DNA of 6,500 nt from CAZJKO01 sp964546995 (GTDB lineage: Bacteria > Bacillota_I > Bacilli_A > RF39 > UBA660): the NCBI GenBank assembly GCA_964546995.1, contig CAZJKO010000047.1, forward strand, positions 1 to 6,500, written 5' to 3'. Made by a program: the position numbers and the translations under genes. Positions 1 to 4,478 of this stretch are shown here, piece by piece (the stretch's first letter is position 1; each line of letters begins with the position of its first letter). Below the pieces are notes generated by a model. It ran no database searches. It worked only from the letters and a program-made list of their open reading frames with translations, and was not told where the DNA came from.

Positions 1-1
1 T

Positions 2-67
2 AGCAAAGGTTACGAAGCCATCTCGCGACAGATCATCGATATTTTAGAGCAAAAAATACTAAATTAA
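2..67 (+). CDS. C-terminal end of an unidentified protein (partial)
   Basis: The frame starting at position 2 is open to a TAA at 65-67 and gives a short hydrophilic, helix-prone tail (it begins SKGYEAIS and ends QKILN). The other two forward frames stop early: one reads TAG at position 1 and the other meets TAG at 45-47. The gene enters from outside the window, so only 21 codons are visible. I do not recognise the family from so short a piece. The -35 element of the rpmE promoter begins one base after this stop codon, and no terminator hairpin separates them, so some read-through into rpmE is possible. Confidence 0.6.
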   Translation, partial: SKGYEAISRQIIDILEQKILN

Positions 68-68
68 C

Positions 69-97
69 TTGCATATTAAAAAAAAACTTGCTATACT
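69..97 (+). promoter_or_regulatory. Sigma-A promoter of rpmE
   Basis: A -35 element TTGCAT (69-74) and a -10 element TATACT (92-97) are separated by exactly 17 bases, including an A-run. Each hexamer matches the vegetative consensus at most positions, and transcription should begin near 104. The heptamer AACTTGC occurs at 66-72 and again at 85-91, and its inverted form GCAAGT lies at 104-109, so the promoter core sits inside a repeat cluster that could bind a regulator. Confidence 0.8.
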
Positions 98-115
98 AAT
101 GACGCAAGTGAATTA

Positions 116-138
116 CTATGGTTTAAAGGAAACCATGG
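116..138 (+). promoter_or_regulatory. Hairpin in the rpmE 5' leader, candidate L31 autoregulatory element
   Basis: ATGGTTT (118-124) and AAACCAT (130-136) form a perfect 7-base-pair stem with an AAAGG loop. A T·G wobble and a C-G pair extend it to 116/138. It lies between the predicted transcription start and the rpmE ribosome binding site at 142-149 and is not followed by a U-run, so it is not a terminator. Ribosomal protein genes often carry leaders bound by their own product, and leader motifs upstream of L31 genes have been proposed in several phyla, including Firmicutes. The stem is seen directly. The regulatory role is inferred. Confidence 0.5.
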
Positions 139-156
139 CGGAAGGAGAGAAAAAGT

Positions 157-363
157 ATGAAAAAAGGAATTCATCCAGAATTTCGTGATACGAAAGTTGT
201 TTGTGCTTGTGGAGAAACATTCATGACAAAATCAAACAAAGATGAAATTATGGTCGAAGTTTGTTCAAAATGTCATCCATTCTATACGGGAAAACAAAAT
301 AGAACGTCGAAGACAGGTCGAGTTGATAAGTTCAACAAAAAATATGGATTTGCCAACGAATAA
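157..363 (+). CDS. rpmE: Large ribosomal subunit protein bL31 (zinc-binding type)
   Basis: The 68-residue product is a full-length bL31, a small protein at the central protuberance of the 50S subunit that helps bridge the two subunits. The N-terminus MKKGIHPEF and the later HPFYTGKQ are typical of the family. Four cysteines (C16, C18, C36, C39) form the CxC...CxxC zinc ribbon, so this is the 'C+' zinc-containing form rather than the zinc-free paralogue made under zinc starvation. The ATG start is set by a strong AAGGAGAG site at 142-149. The gene has its own promoter and its own terminator, so it is probably monocistronic. No Zur-like operator is visible upstream. Identity is secure. Confidence 0.97.
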   Translation: MKKGIHPEFRDTKVVCACGETFMTKSNKDEIMVEVCSKCHPFYTGKQNRTSKTGRVDKFNKKYGFANE

Positions 364-383
364 AGAGGAAAACCTCTTTTTTT
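362..383 (+). terminator. Intrinsic terminator of rpmE, possibly also serving the convergent capA-family gene
   Basis: AAAGAGG (362-368), loop AAAA, and CCTCTTT (373-379) give a 7-base-pair stem followed by a U-run to 383. The stem begins inside the rpmE stop codon. On the minus strand the same hairpin follows directly after the stop codon of the CapA-family gene at 382-384, but its downstream tail (TTTATTCG) is poor in U. Termination in that direction is therefore likely weaker. Confidence 0.85.
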
Positions 384-1557
384 ATTGCTCTAAAGCGATT
401 TTCCCCTCGAATAACGATTGAATTTGTTGGTGTAGCCAGTCCAGATTAAAGTTGGAACTAAACTCTCTTTGATAATGCTTACTAGCAAGGTCTTCTGTGT
501 ATTGAGAAAGGGGAATGAGTTGAAAGTTTTGATAATTATGTTCAAAATGATTGACGATGGGAACCAGTTTCATATTTTCAATGGATACTTCTTTCGTATC
601 TTTCGAATAGATAATATCGAGATTGACGATACCTCCAATTTGATACATATTGGTAAAATCAACAGAAGCCCGATCGACATCAGCAGTAGCAGAAACAAAA
701 TTACCTAACGAGTAAAAGACAACAGTCTGTTTCCCATCGTCATTAGTAAGAACGTCCATCGTCTGAAGACAATGAGAATGGTTTCCAATAATTAAATCGA
801 CTCCAAGGGAATTCAAAAGTTGGGAAGCTTCCTGTTGAATAGCATTGATTCGATAAGTAAACTCATTTCCCCAATGCATGGCTACAATGACAAAATCGGC
901 AACGTCTTGTGCCATACGTACATCGTTGATAAGCATCTCCTTATGTATATCATCAAATACTCTAGCATCATTTAAAAACGTTTTCACCATGAAACGATGT
1001 TGTTCATCTGGAGCAATATTCGTATCGTACGTATAAGCAAGAAGTGCTATTTTAATCCCATTCTTTTCTAAAATAGTATATGGTGTTTGTTCATTTTCAT
1101 TTGTATACATGCCAACCGGAATAATATTAGCATCATTTAAATAGGTAACCGTATTAATAATTCCTTGATAGGAACGATCAAAACTGTGGTTATTAGAAAG
1201 CGTCATAACATTAAACCCAACAATAGCAAGCTGATCGGCAACTTCCTTAGGCGCATTAAAAGAAAAGGCTACCCCACTGACTCCTAGTTCACTTCCCCCA
1301 ATCGGAACCTCTTGATTTCCAATAACAAAATCCCCTTTTAAATACGGTTTAACGGAATCGAAATAAGTCCCAAATTGATAGTGATCAAGAGCATCGTAAA
1401 ATGGTTGCTCAAACAAAAGATCACCTGTAAAAGCAAGGGATACCCGCGAAATCGGATCGTTTTCCTCCTCATTAGAAACAACTTCCTTTTCTTTCGAAGT
1501 ACAACCAACTCCCAAAAAAGAAATAAAAATAAAAATCCATAACAAACACCTTTTCAT
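382..1557 (-). CDS. CapA-family (PGA_cap) metallophosphatase-like lipoprotein
   Basis: The 391-residue protein begins with a signal peptide (MKR, a hydrophobic stretch to about residue 17, then GVGC). Cys19 is the probable lipidation site, although Gly rather than Leu at -3 makes the lipobox imperfect. A Ser/Glu/Lys-rich linker leads to a calcineurin-like PGA_cap domain. Its usual blocks are FTGD (D46), GNQE (N81, E83), SNNHSFD (122-127), HWGNE (H228), GNHSHCLQ (H260, H262) and YSLGNF (282-287). The family is named after CapA of poly-gamma-glutamate capsule synthesis, where it is needed for polymer export or anchoring, but most members are of unknown substrate. There is no capB or capC nearby, so a capsule role is not supported here. 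AGGAGGA lies seven bases before the ATG. It stands alone on the minus strand between rpmE and rpiB. No convincing -35/-10 pair is visible upstream. Confidence 0.9.
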   Translation of the reverse strand: MKRCLLWIFIFISFLGVGCTSKEKEVVSNEEENDPISRVSLAFTGDLLFEQPFYDALDHYQFGTYFDSVKPYLKGDFVIGNQEVPIGGSELGVSGVAFSFNAPKEVADQLAIVGFNVMTLSNNHSFDRSYQGIINTVTYLNDANIIPVGMYTNENEQTPYTILEKNGIKIALLAYTYDTNIAPDEQHRFMVKTFLNDARVFDDIHKEMLINDVRMAQDVADFVIVAMHWGNEFTYRINAIQQEASQLLNSLGVDLIIGNHSHCLQTMDVLTNDDGKQTVVFYSLGNFVSATADVDRASVDFTNMYQIGGIVNLDIIYSKDTKEVSIENMKLVPIVNHFEHNYQNFQLIPLSQYTEDLASKHYQREFSSNFNLDWLHQQIQSLFEGKIALEQ

Positions 1558-1590
1558 AAAAGTCCTCCTATTTTTATTTTATCATATATT

Positions 1591-1620
1591 TTGAAAAAAC
1601 GAGACATGTTATGATATAAT
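1591..1620 (+). promoter_or_regulatory. Sigma-A extended -10 promoter of rpiB
   Basis: TTGAAA (1591-1596) and a consensus TATAAT (1615-1620) are 18 bases apart, with a TG at 1612-1613 making an extended -10 (TGaTATAAT). Transcription should begin near 1627. This excludes the ATG at 1619 as a translation start because it lies inside the -10 box. The promoter sits in the 88-base divergent gap shared with the CapA-family gene. Confidence 0.88.
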
Positions 1621-1645
1621 GAGTAAAAGAGAAAGAGGGAATAAT

Positions 1646-2128
1646 ATGAATATAGGAATTGCTTGTGATCATCGCGGATATCCATTAAAAGAAAAACTAA
1701 GTATTTATCTTTATAAAAAAGGATACAACATTATTGATTTTGGAACGTCTTCCAAAGAAAAAGTCGATTATCCCGACTATGCTTTTATGCTCAGTGAAGC
1801 AGTGGTGGATAAAACAGTCGATTTAGGTATTGCCATTTGTGGAAGTGGCATTGGTATATCGATTGCGTGCAATAAAGTAAAAGGGATTCGTTGTGCAAAA
1901 GTAGATACGCCAAAGGAAGCAAAGCTAGCGCGTCTCGACAACAATGCCAACATTATCTCATTAAATGGAACGATGTCGACCTATAAAGCCAAAGATATTG
2001 TCGATGTGTTTTTAAAAACCCCTTTTTCCGGATTAGAACGACATCAACAACGAATCGATAAAATAGAATCATATGAAAAGAAAAATCGCAAAAGAAAAAA
2101 GAAAGAAGGAACGATCGATGAGTGCTAA
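1646..2128 (+). CDS. rpiB: RpiB/LacAB-family sugar-phosphate isomerase, probably ribose-5-phosphate isomerase B
   Basis: The 160-residue protein starts MNIGIACDHRG at the ATG following an AGAGGG site (1634-1639). An in-frame ATG at 1619 is rejected because it overlaps the promoter. RpiB interconverts ribose-5-phosphate and ribulose-5-phosphate in the cytoplasmic pentose phosphate pathway. Family features are D8-H9-R10, the catalytic Cys65 in CGSGIG, NNAN (99-102) and the phosphate-binding RHQQRI near 132-137. The block that usually reads HND(A/T)N here reads DNNAN, so the His used for ring opening in characterised RpiB enzymes is Asp98. LacB proteins also lack this His, so another sugar phosphate such as allose- or galactose-6-phosphate is possible. 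The last 20 residues are Lys-rich and extend past the usual end, with the final codons overlapping the next gene by 11 bases. Confidence 0.9.
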   Translation: MNIGIACDHRGYPLKEKLSIYLYKKGYNIIDFGTSSKEKVDYPDYAFMLSEAVVDKTVDLGIAICGSGIGISIACNKVKGIRCAKVDTPKEAKLARLDNNANIISLNGTMSTYKAKDIVDVFLKTPFSGLERHQQRIDKIESYEKKNRKRKKKEGTIDEC

Positions 2129-2315
2129 ATTTTTTCTTTATATCATCGTAACGATTCTAGTCATATGGTCAATGGATGCGGTAAACATCAATCAAATTTT
2201 CAAAAAAAACAAAGTAAATCAAGCTCGCATGTTCTATCTATTATTAGGCCTTTCGATGATTTACTTAATCACTAACTTTTTATTCGACATCTTTACTTCG
2301 TCAAAAATTTTTTAA
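2118..2315 (+). CDS. ywzB: DUF1146 (YwzB-like) small integral membrane protein
   Basis: The 65-residue protein has two membrane segments, about residues 5-18 and 38-58. They flank a conserved middle with W17, the stretch NINQIFKKNK and the motif VNQARMFYLLL, ending ITNFLFDIF. This pattern is that of DUF1146, whose B. subtilis member YwzB is encoded near murAA, spoIID and spoIIQ. Its function is unknown. The start is the ATG inside the end of rpiB (11-base overlap), preceded by AAGAAGGA at 2103-2110, which implies translational coupling with rpiB. A longer frame from 2073 would add 15 Lys/Arg-rich residues that merely mirror the rpiB tail, so I reject that start. Membership of the family is judged from memory of its pattern. 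Confidence 0.82.
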   Translation: MSAKFFLYIIVTILVIWSMDAVNINQIFKKNKVNQARMFYLLLGLSMIYLITNFLFDIFTSSKIF

Positions 2316-2320
2316 ATAGA

Positions 2321-2350
2321 GTATAAAATCCACCAAGATGAGCCAAACTT
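2321..2350 (+). promoter_or_regulatory. Candidate sigma-F promoter of spoIIQ
   Basis: GTATA (2321-2325) matches the sigma-F -35 element. After 15 bases, AGCCAAACTT (2341-2350) matches most fixed positions of the sigma-F -10 consensus GGnnAnAnTR. spoIIQ is a forespore sigma-F gene in B. subtilis, so both content and position fit. Transcription would start near 2357, leaving a very short leader beginning at the ribosome binding site. A vegetative -10-like TATAAA also occurs at 2322-2327, but no convincing -35 accompanies it. Confidence 0.45.
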
Positions 2351-2363
2351 TTATTGAGGTGGA
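2329..2363 (+). promoter_or_regulatory. Inverted repeat pairing with the spoIIQ ribosome binding site
   Basis: TCCACC (2329-2334) is perfectly complementary to GGTGGA (2358-2363), which is part of the GAGGTGG Shine-Dalgarno sequence four bases before the spoIIQ ATG. RNA containing both arms could form a six-pair, GC-rich stem closing a 23-base loop and hiding the ribosome binding site. Transcripts from the candidate sigma-F promoter would lack the left arm. The complementarity is seen. The control function is inferred. Confidence 0.35.
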
Positions 2364-2366
2364 AAA

Positions 2367-2996
2367 ATGAAAAAAACGCTAAAATTAAAACCTTATGTTT
2401 TACCAAGTATCTATTTAGTTGCTGTAATATTGTTAGTGGTAGGAATCTTTTTTACAACAGTAAAAATGACGCCAGGTGAAAATCAGGAAGAAATTACGTA
2501 TGTATCGAATGCCATTTTAGGAAAAACCATTCCTGTTGTAAACACCGATACCAAATTAATTCGTCCATACACCAATCAAGAAGTAAAACTCTCAAAGTAC
2601 TTCTATGACTATCAAGATGAAAAAGAAAGACAAGAAAGTTCCCTCATCTATCATGAAAATACGTATATGCAAAACTCTGGAGTAGATTTTGTTTTGGGAG
2701 AACCATTCGATGTCGTAGTAGTCTTAGATGGTCAAGTCGTAAATGTAAAAGAGGATGAATTATTAGGAAAAACCGTAGAAATTAGACATGATAACGAAAT
2801 AATCAGTGTCTACCAAAGTCTCGGTGAAGTAACAGTAAAAAAAGATGATATGGTAAAACAAGGAGACATCATTGGAAAAACAGGGACCAATAATTTAGAT
2901 GCAAAAGAAGGAAATCATTTACATTTTGAATTATTTATCAAAGGCGCCGTTGTCGATCCAGAAGAATACTTTGATAAAGCATTAAATGAACGTTAA
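2367..2996 (+). CDS. spoIIQ: SpoIIQ-like forespore membrane protein with a degenerate LytM (M23) domain
   Basis: The 209-residue protein has a short cytoplasmic start, one membrane helix (about 11-31), a variable linker and a C-terminal M23/LytM domain (about 95-205). In B. subtilis, SpoIIQ in the forespore membrane binds mother-cell SpoIIIAH and helps build the channel between the two cells during engulfment. The usual HxGxD zinc motif reads NSGVD (N103, D107), and the His expected in the YxHL block is replaced in VYQSL (S151). HLH (184-186) is intact. The domain is therefore probably not a working peptidase, as in B. subtilis SpoIIQ. It is shorter than the B. subtilis protein, mainly in the C-terminal tail. 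Placement directly before spoIIID and mbl supports the name over a generic M23 protein. GAGGTGG at 2356-2362 sets the ATG. Confidence 0.9.
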   Translation: MKKTLKLKPYVLPSIYLVAVILLVVGIFFTTVKMTPGENQEEITYVSNAILGKTIPVVNTDTKLIRPYTNQEVKLSKYFYDYQDEKERQESSLIYHENTYMQNSGVDFVLGEPFDVVVVLDGQVVNVKEDELLGKTVEIRHDNEIISVYQSLGEVTVKKDDMVKQGDIIGKTGTNNLDAKEGNHLHFELFIKGAVVDPEEYFDKALNER

Positions 2997-3021
2997 ACTG
3001 CGATTTTCGTAGTTTTTCTTT
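2995..3021 (+). terminator. Intrinsic terminator of spoIIQ
   Basis: AAACTGCGA (2995-3003), loop TTT, and TCGTAGTTT (3007-3015) form a nine-pair stem with a single G·U wobble. A broken U-run, TTTTTCTTT (3013-3021), follows. The stem starts within the spoIIQ stop codon. It separates the forespore gene spoIIQ from the mother-cell gene spoIIID. Confidence 0.78.
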
Positions 3022-3043
3022 GCCAAAATCCCGTTCTTTTTAT

Positions 3044-3072
3044 TCATAATTAAGAAAAGCAAATTATATACT
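3044..3072 (+). promoter_or_regulatory. Candidate sigma-E promoter of spoIIID
   Basis: TCATAAT (3044-3050) resembles the sigma-E -35 element (kmATATT), and TATATACT (3065-3072) matches six of eight positions of the -10 element CATACAmT. The spacer is 14 bases, correct for sigma-E. Transcription would start near 3079, just before the ribosome binding site. spoIIID is a mother-cell sigma-E gene in B. subtilis, which supports the assignment. Confidence 0.55.
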
Positions 3073-3094
3073 GAAGTAGAAAAGAGGGATTCAT

Positions 3095-3352
3095 TTGCAA
3101 AGACAAATCAAAGAACGAGTTCTAGAAGAAGCAACACACATCTTAAAAACCAAACAAACGATTCGCGAACTAGCGAAAGAATATCGACGAAGTAAAAGTA
3201 GTGTTCATCACGATTTAAACGTAAAATTAGAACAAATCGATAAGGACAAATATCACCAAGTAAAAGAATTATTTCAAGAACACATCGAAATAAGACATAT
3301 AAGAGGTGGACTAGCTACAAAAGAAAAATATCGAAAATGGAAAAAAGCATAA
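3095..3352 (+). CDS. spoIIID: Stage III sporulation transcriptional regulator SpoIIID
   Basis: The 85-residue product closely follows SpoIIID: the start MQRQIKERV, a helix-turn-helix over about residues 22-43 (TIRELAKEYRRSKSSVHHDL), and the C-terminal basic signature IRHIRGGLATKEKY (66-79). SpoIIID is a DNA-binding protein that, in the mother cell, activates and represses parts of the sigma-E regulon and helps switch to sigma-K. The start codon is TTG, five bases after AGAGGGA (3083-3089). No upstream in-frame ATG aligns with the family start. The protein is slightly shorter than the B. subtilis one because the acidic tail is missing. It has its own candidate sigma-E promoter. No terminator separates it from mbl, so read-through into mbl is expected. 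Confidence 0.95.
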   Translation: MQRQIKERVLEEATHILKTKQTIRELAKEYRRSKSSVHHDLNVKLEQIDKDKYHQVKELFQEHIEIRHIRGGLATKEKYRKWKKA

Positions 3353-3412
3353 AAGAAAGAGAATAATTATTTTCATTTCGTAAATACTAATAAGGAAAAC
3401 CGGGGTGAAAAT

Positions 3413-4405
3413 ATGAAAGATATAGGAATTGATTTAGGAACAGCAAATGTATTAATTTACATCAAAGGAGAAGGTGTTGTCTTAAATGAACCGAGTGTTA
3501 TTGCCATCGATAATGAAACAAAACAAGTAGTAGCAGTAGGAAAAGAAGCGTTTGAAATGATTGGAAGAACACCTGGAAAATTAAAGGCAATCAAACCGAT
3601 GAAAGATGGTGTCATCGCAGACTTTGAAATGACAGAAGTCATGCTAGATCAATTTATTAAAAAGATAAAATGTAAAGGCAAAATAACCAAACCTAGAATT
3701 CTAATTTGCTGTCCATCGAATGTAACACAAGTAGAAAAAAATGCCATTCGCGAAGTAGCAGAACGTGCGGGAGCAAAACGTGTTTATTTGGAAGAAGAAC
3801 CAAAAGTAGCCGCAGTAGGAGCAGGATTAGAAATCGATAAACCGACAGCCAATATGGTCATCGACATGGGTGGAGGTACCACAGATATTGCAATATTATC
3901 CTTAAATGGTATTGTAACGAGTTCCTCTGTTCGAATTGCTGGTAATGTCTTCGATCAAGATATCATTAAATATATCAAAGACAAATACAAACTACTAGTA
4001 GGAGAACAAACGGCAGAAAGCATTAAAAGAACAATTGGTAATGTCAATCAACCCAACAAGAAACACACGATGGAAGTGAAAGGAAGAGATTTAATAACAG
4101 GTCTTCCTCATACCATCACGATCAATGCGGAAGAAGTAAATGAAGCCTTAAAAGAAAGCGTCGATAAAATCGTAAAATGTGTCAAAAACGTCTTAGAAAC
4201 GACACCGCCAGAACTAGCAAGTGACATTGTCGATAAAGGAATTGTCTTAACTGGTGGAGGAGCTATGATTGAAGGGTTTCCTCAATATTTTGAAAAAGAA
4301 TTAAAAGTACCAGTATTTTTAGCAGAATCCCCACTAACCTGTGTGGTCGAAGGTTGTGGTATTTTACTAGATAACATAAAACAATTGGAAAATGAGAACC
4401 GCTGA
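3413..4405 (+). CDS. mbl: MreB-family actin homologue, Mbl type
   Basis: The 330-residue protein is a full-length bacterial actin. It carries phosphate-1 (GIDLGTAN, 5-12, with D7), the catalytic-region EEEP (127-130), phosphate-2 (IDMGGGTTD, 150-157 region) and the adenosine motif LTGGGAMIEG (279-288). MreB/Mbl filaments bind the inner face of the membrane and direct lateral peptidoglycan insertion by the elongation machinery, giving rod shape. Position immediately after spoIIID is where B. subtilis has mbl, so I prefer Mbl over MreB; mreC and mreD are not adjacent. GGGGTG (3402-3407) precedes the ATG. In the 60 bases before it I see only weak -10-like sequence (around 3385-3391) and no -35, so expression may depend partly on read-through from spoIIID. 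Confidence 0.95.
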   Translation: MKDIGIDLGTANVLIYIKGEGVVLNEPSVIAIDNETKQVVAVGKEAFEMIGRTPGKLKAIKPMKDGVIADFEMTEVMLDQFIKKIKCKGKITKPRILICCPSNVTQVEKNAIREVAERAGAKRVYLEEEPKVAAVGAGLEIDKPTANMVIDMGGGTTDIAILSLNGIVTSSSVRIAGNVFDQDIIKYIKDKYKLLVGEQTAESIKRTIGNVNQPNKKHTMEVKGRDLITGLPHTITINAEEVNEALKESVDKIVKCVKNVLETTPPELASDIVDKGIVLTGGGAMIEGFPQYFEKELKVPVFLAESPLTCVVEGCGILLDNIKQLENENR

Positions 4406-4428
4406 TGTAAACCAGACGGTTTTTCTTT
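4397..4428 (+). terminator. Intrinsic terminator of mbl
   Basis: AACCG (4397-4401) pairs with CGGTT (4417-4421), and CTG (4402-4404) with CAG (4413-4415). The result is an eight-pair stem with one bulged A (4416) and an eight-base loop. The tail TTTTTCTTT (4420-4428) follows. The mbl stop codon lies inside the stem. The last T's overlap the -35 region of the tagO promoter, so the two transcription units abut. Confidence 0.62.
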
Positions 4429-4453
4429 GCTTTTCTTAGAAATATGTTATAAT
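4426..4453 (+). promoter_or_regulatory. Sigma-A extended -10 promoter of tagO
   Basis: A consensus TATAAT (4448-4453) with TG at 4445-4446 forms the extended -10 TGtTATAAT. The -35 region is weak: TTTGCT at 4426-4431 leaves a 16-base spacer. An extended -10 commonly compensates for this. Transcription should start near 4460, just ahead of AGAGG (4465-4469), the tagO ribosome binding site. Confidence 0.75.
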
Positions 4454-4478
4454 TTACTTAGAAAAGAGGTCGTTTTCT

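Noticed and set aside
69..156. Zur operator controlling the zinc-type L31 gene
   Set aside because: No sequence resembling the Zur box is present; zinc-type L31 genes are usually constitutive.
469..708. Forward frame inside the CapA-family gene
   Set aside because: It is antisense to a well-supported gene with conserved motifs, and its own product shows no recognisable domain.
1619..1645. ATG at 1619 as the rpiB start, adding nine residues
   Set aside because: It lies within the TATAAT -10 box, so it would not be transcribed. The ATG at 1646 has a ribosome binding site and matches the family N-terminus.
2073..2117. Longer start for the DUF1146 gene
   Set aside because: The extra residues are Lys/Arg-rich out-of-frame reading of the rpiB tail. 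The ATG at 2118 has AAGAAGGA at proper spacing.
2301..2316. AAAAATTTTTT run after the DUF1146 gene as a terminator
   Set aside because: There is no GC-containing stem; it is only an A/T palindrome.
3362..3371. Palindrome AATAATTATT before mbl as an operator or terminator
   Set aside because: It is all A/T, lacks a loop and a GC stem, and such palindromes arise often in AT-rich DNA.
3457..3642. Reverse frame inside mbl
   Set aside because: It is the complement of the actin-domain coding sequence and has no independent support.
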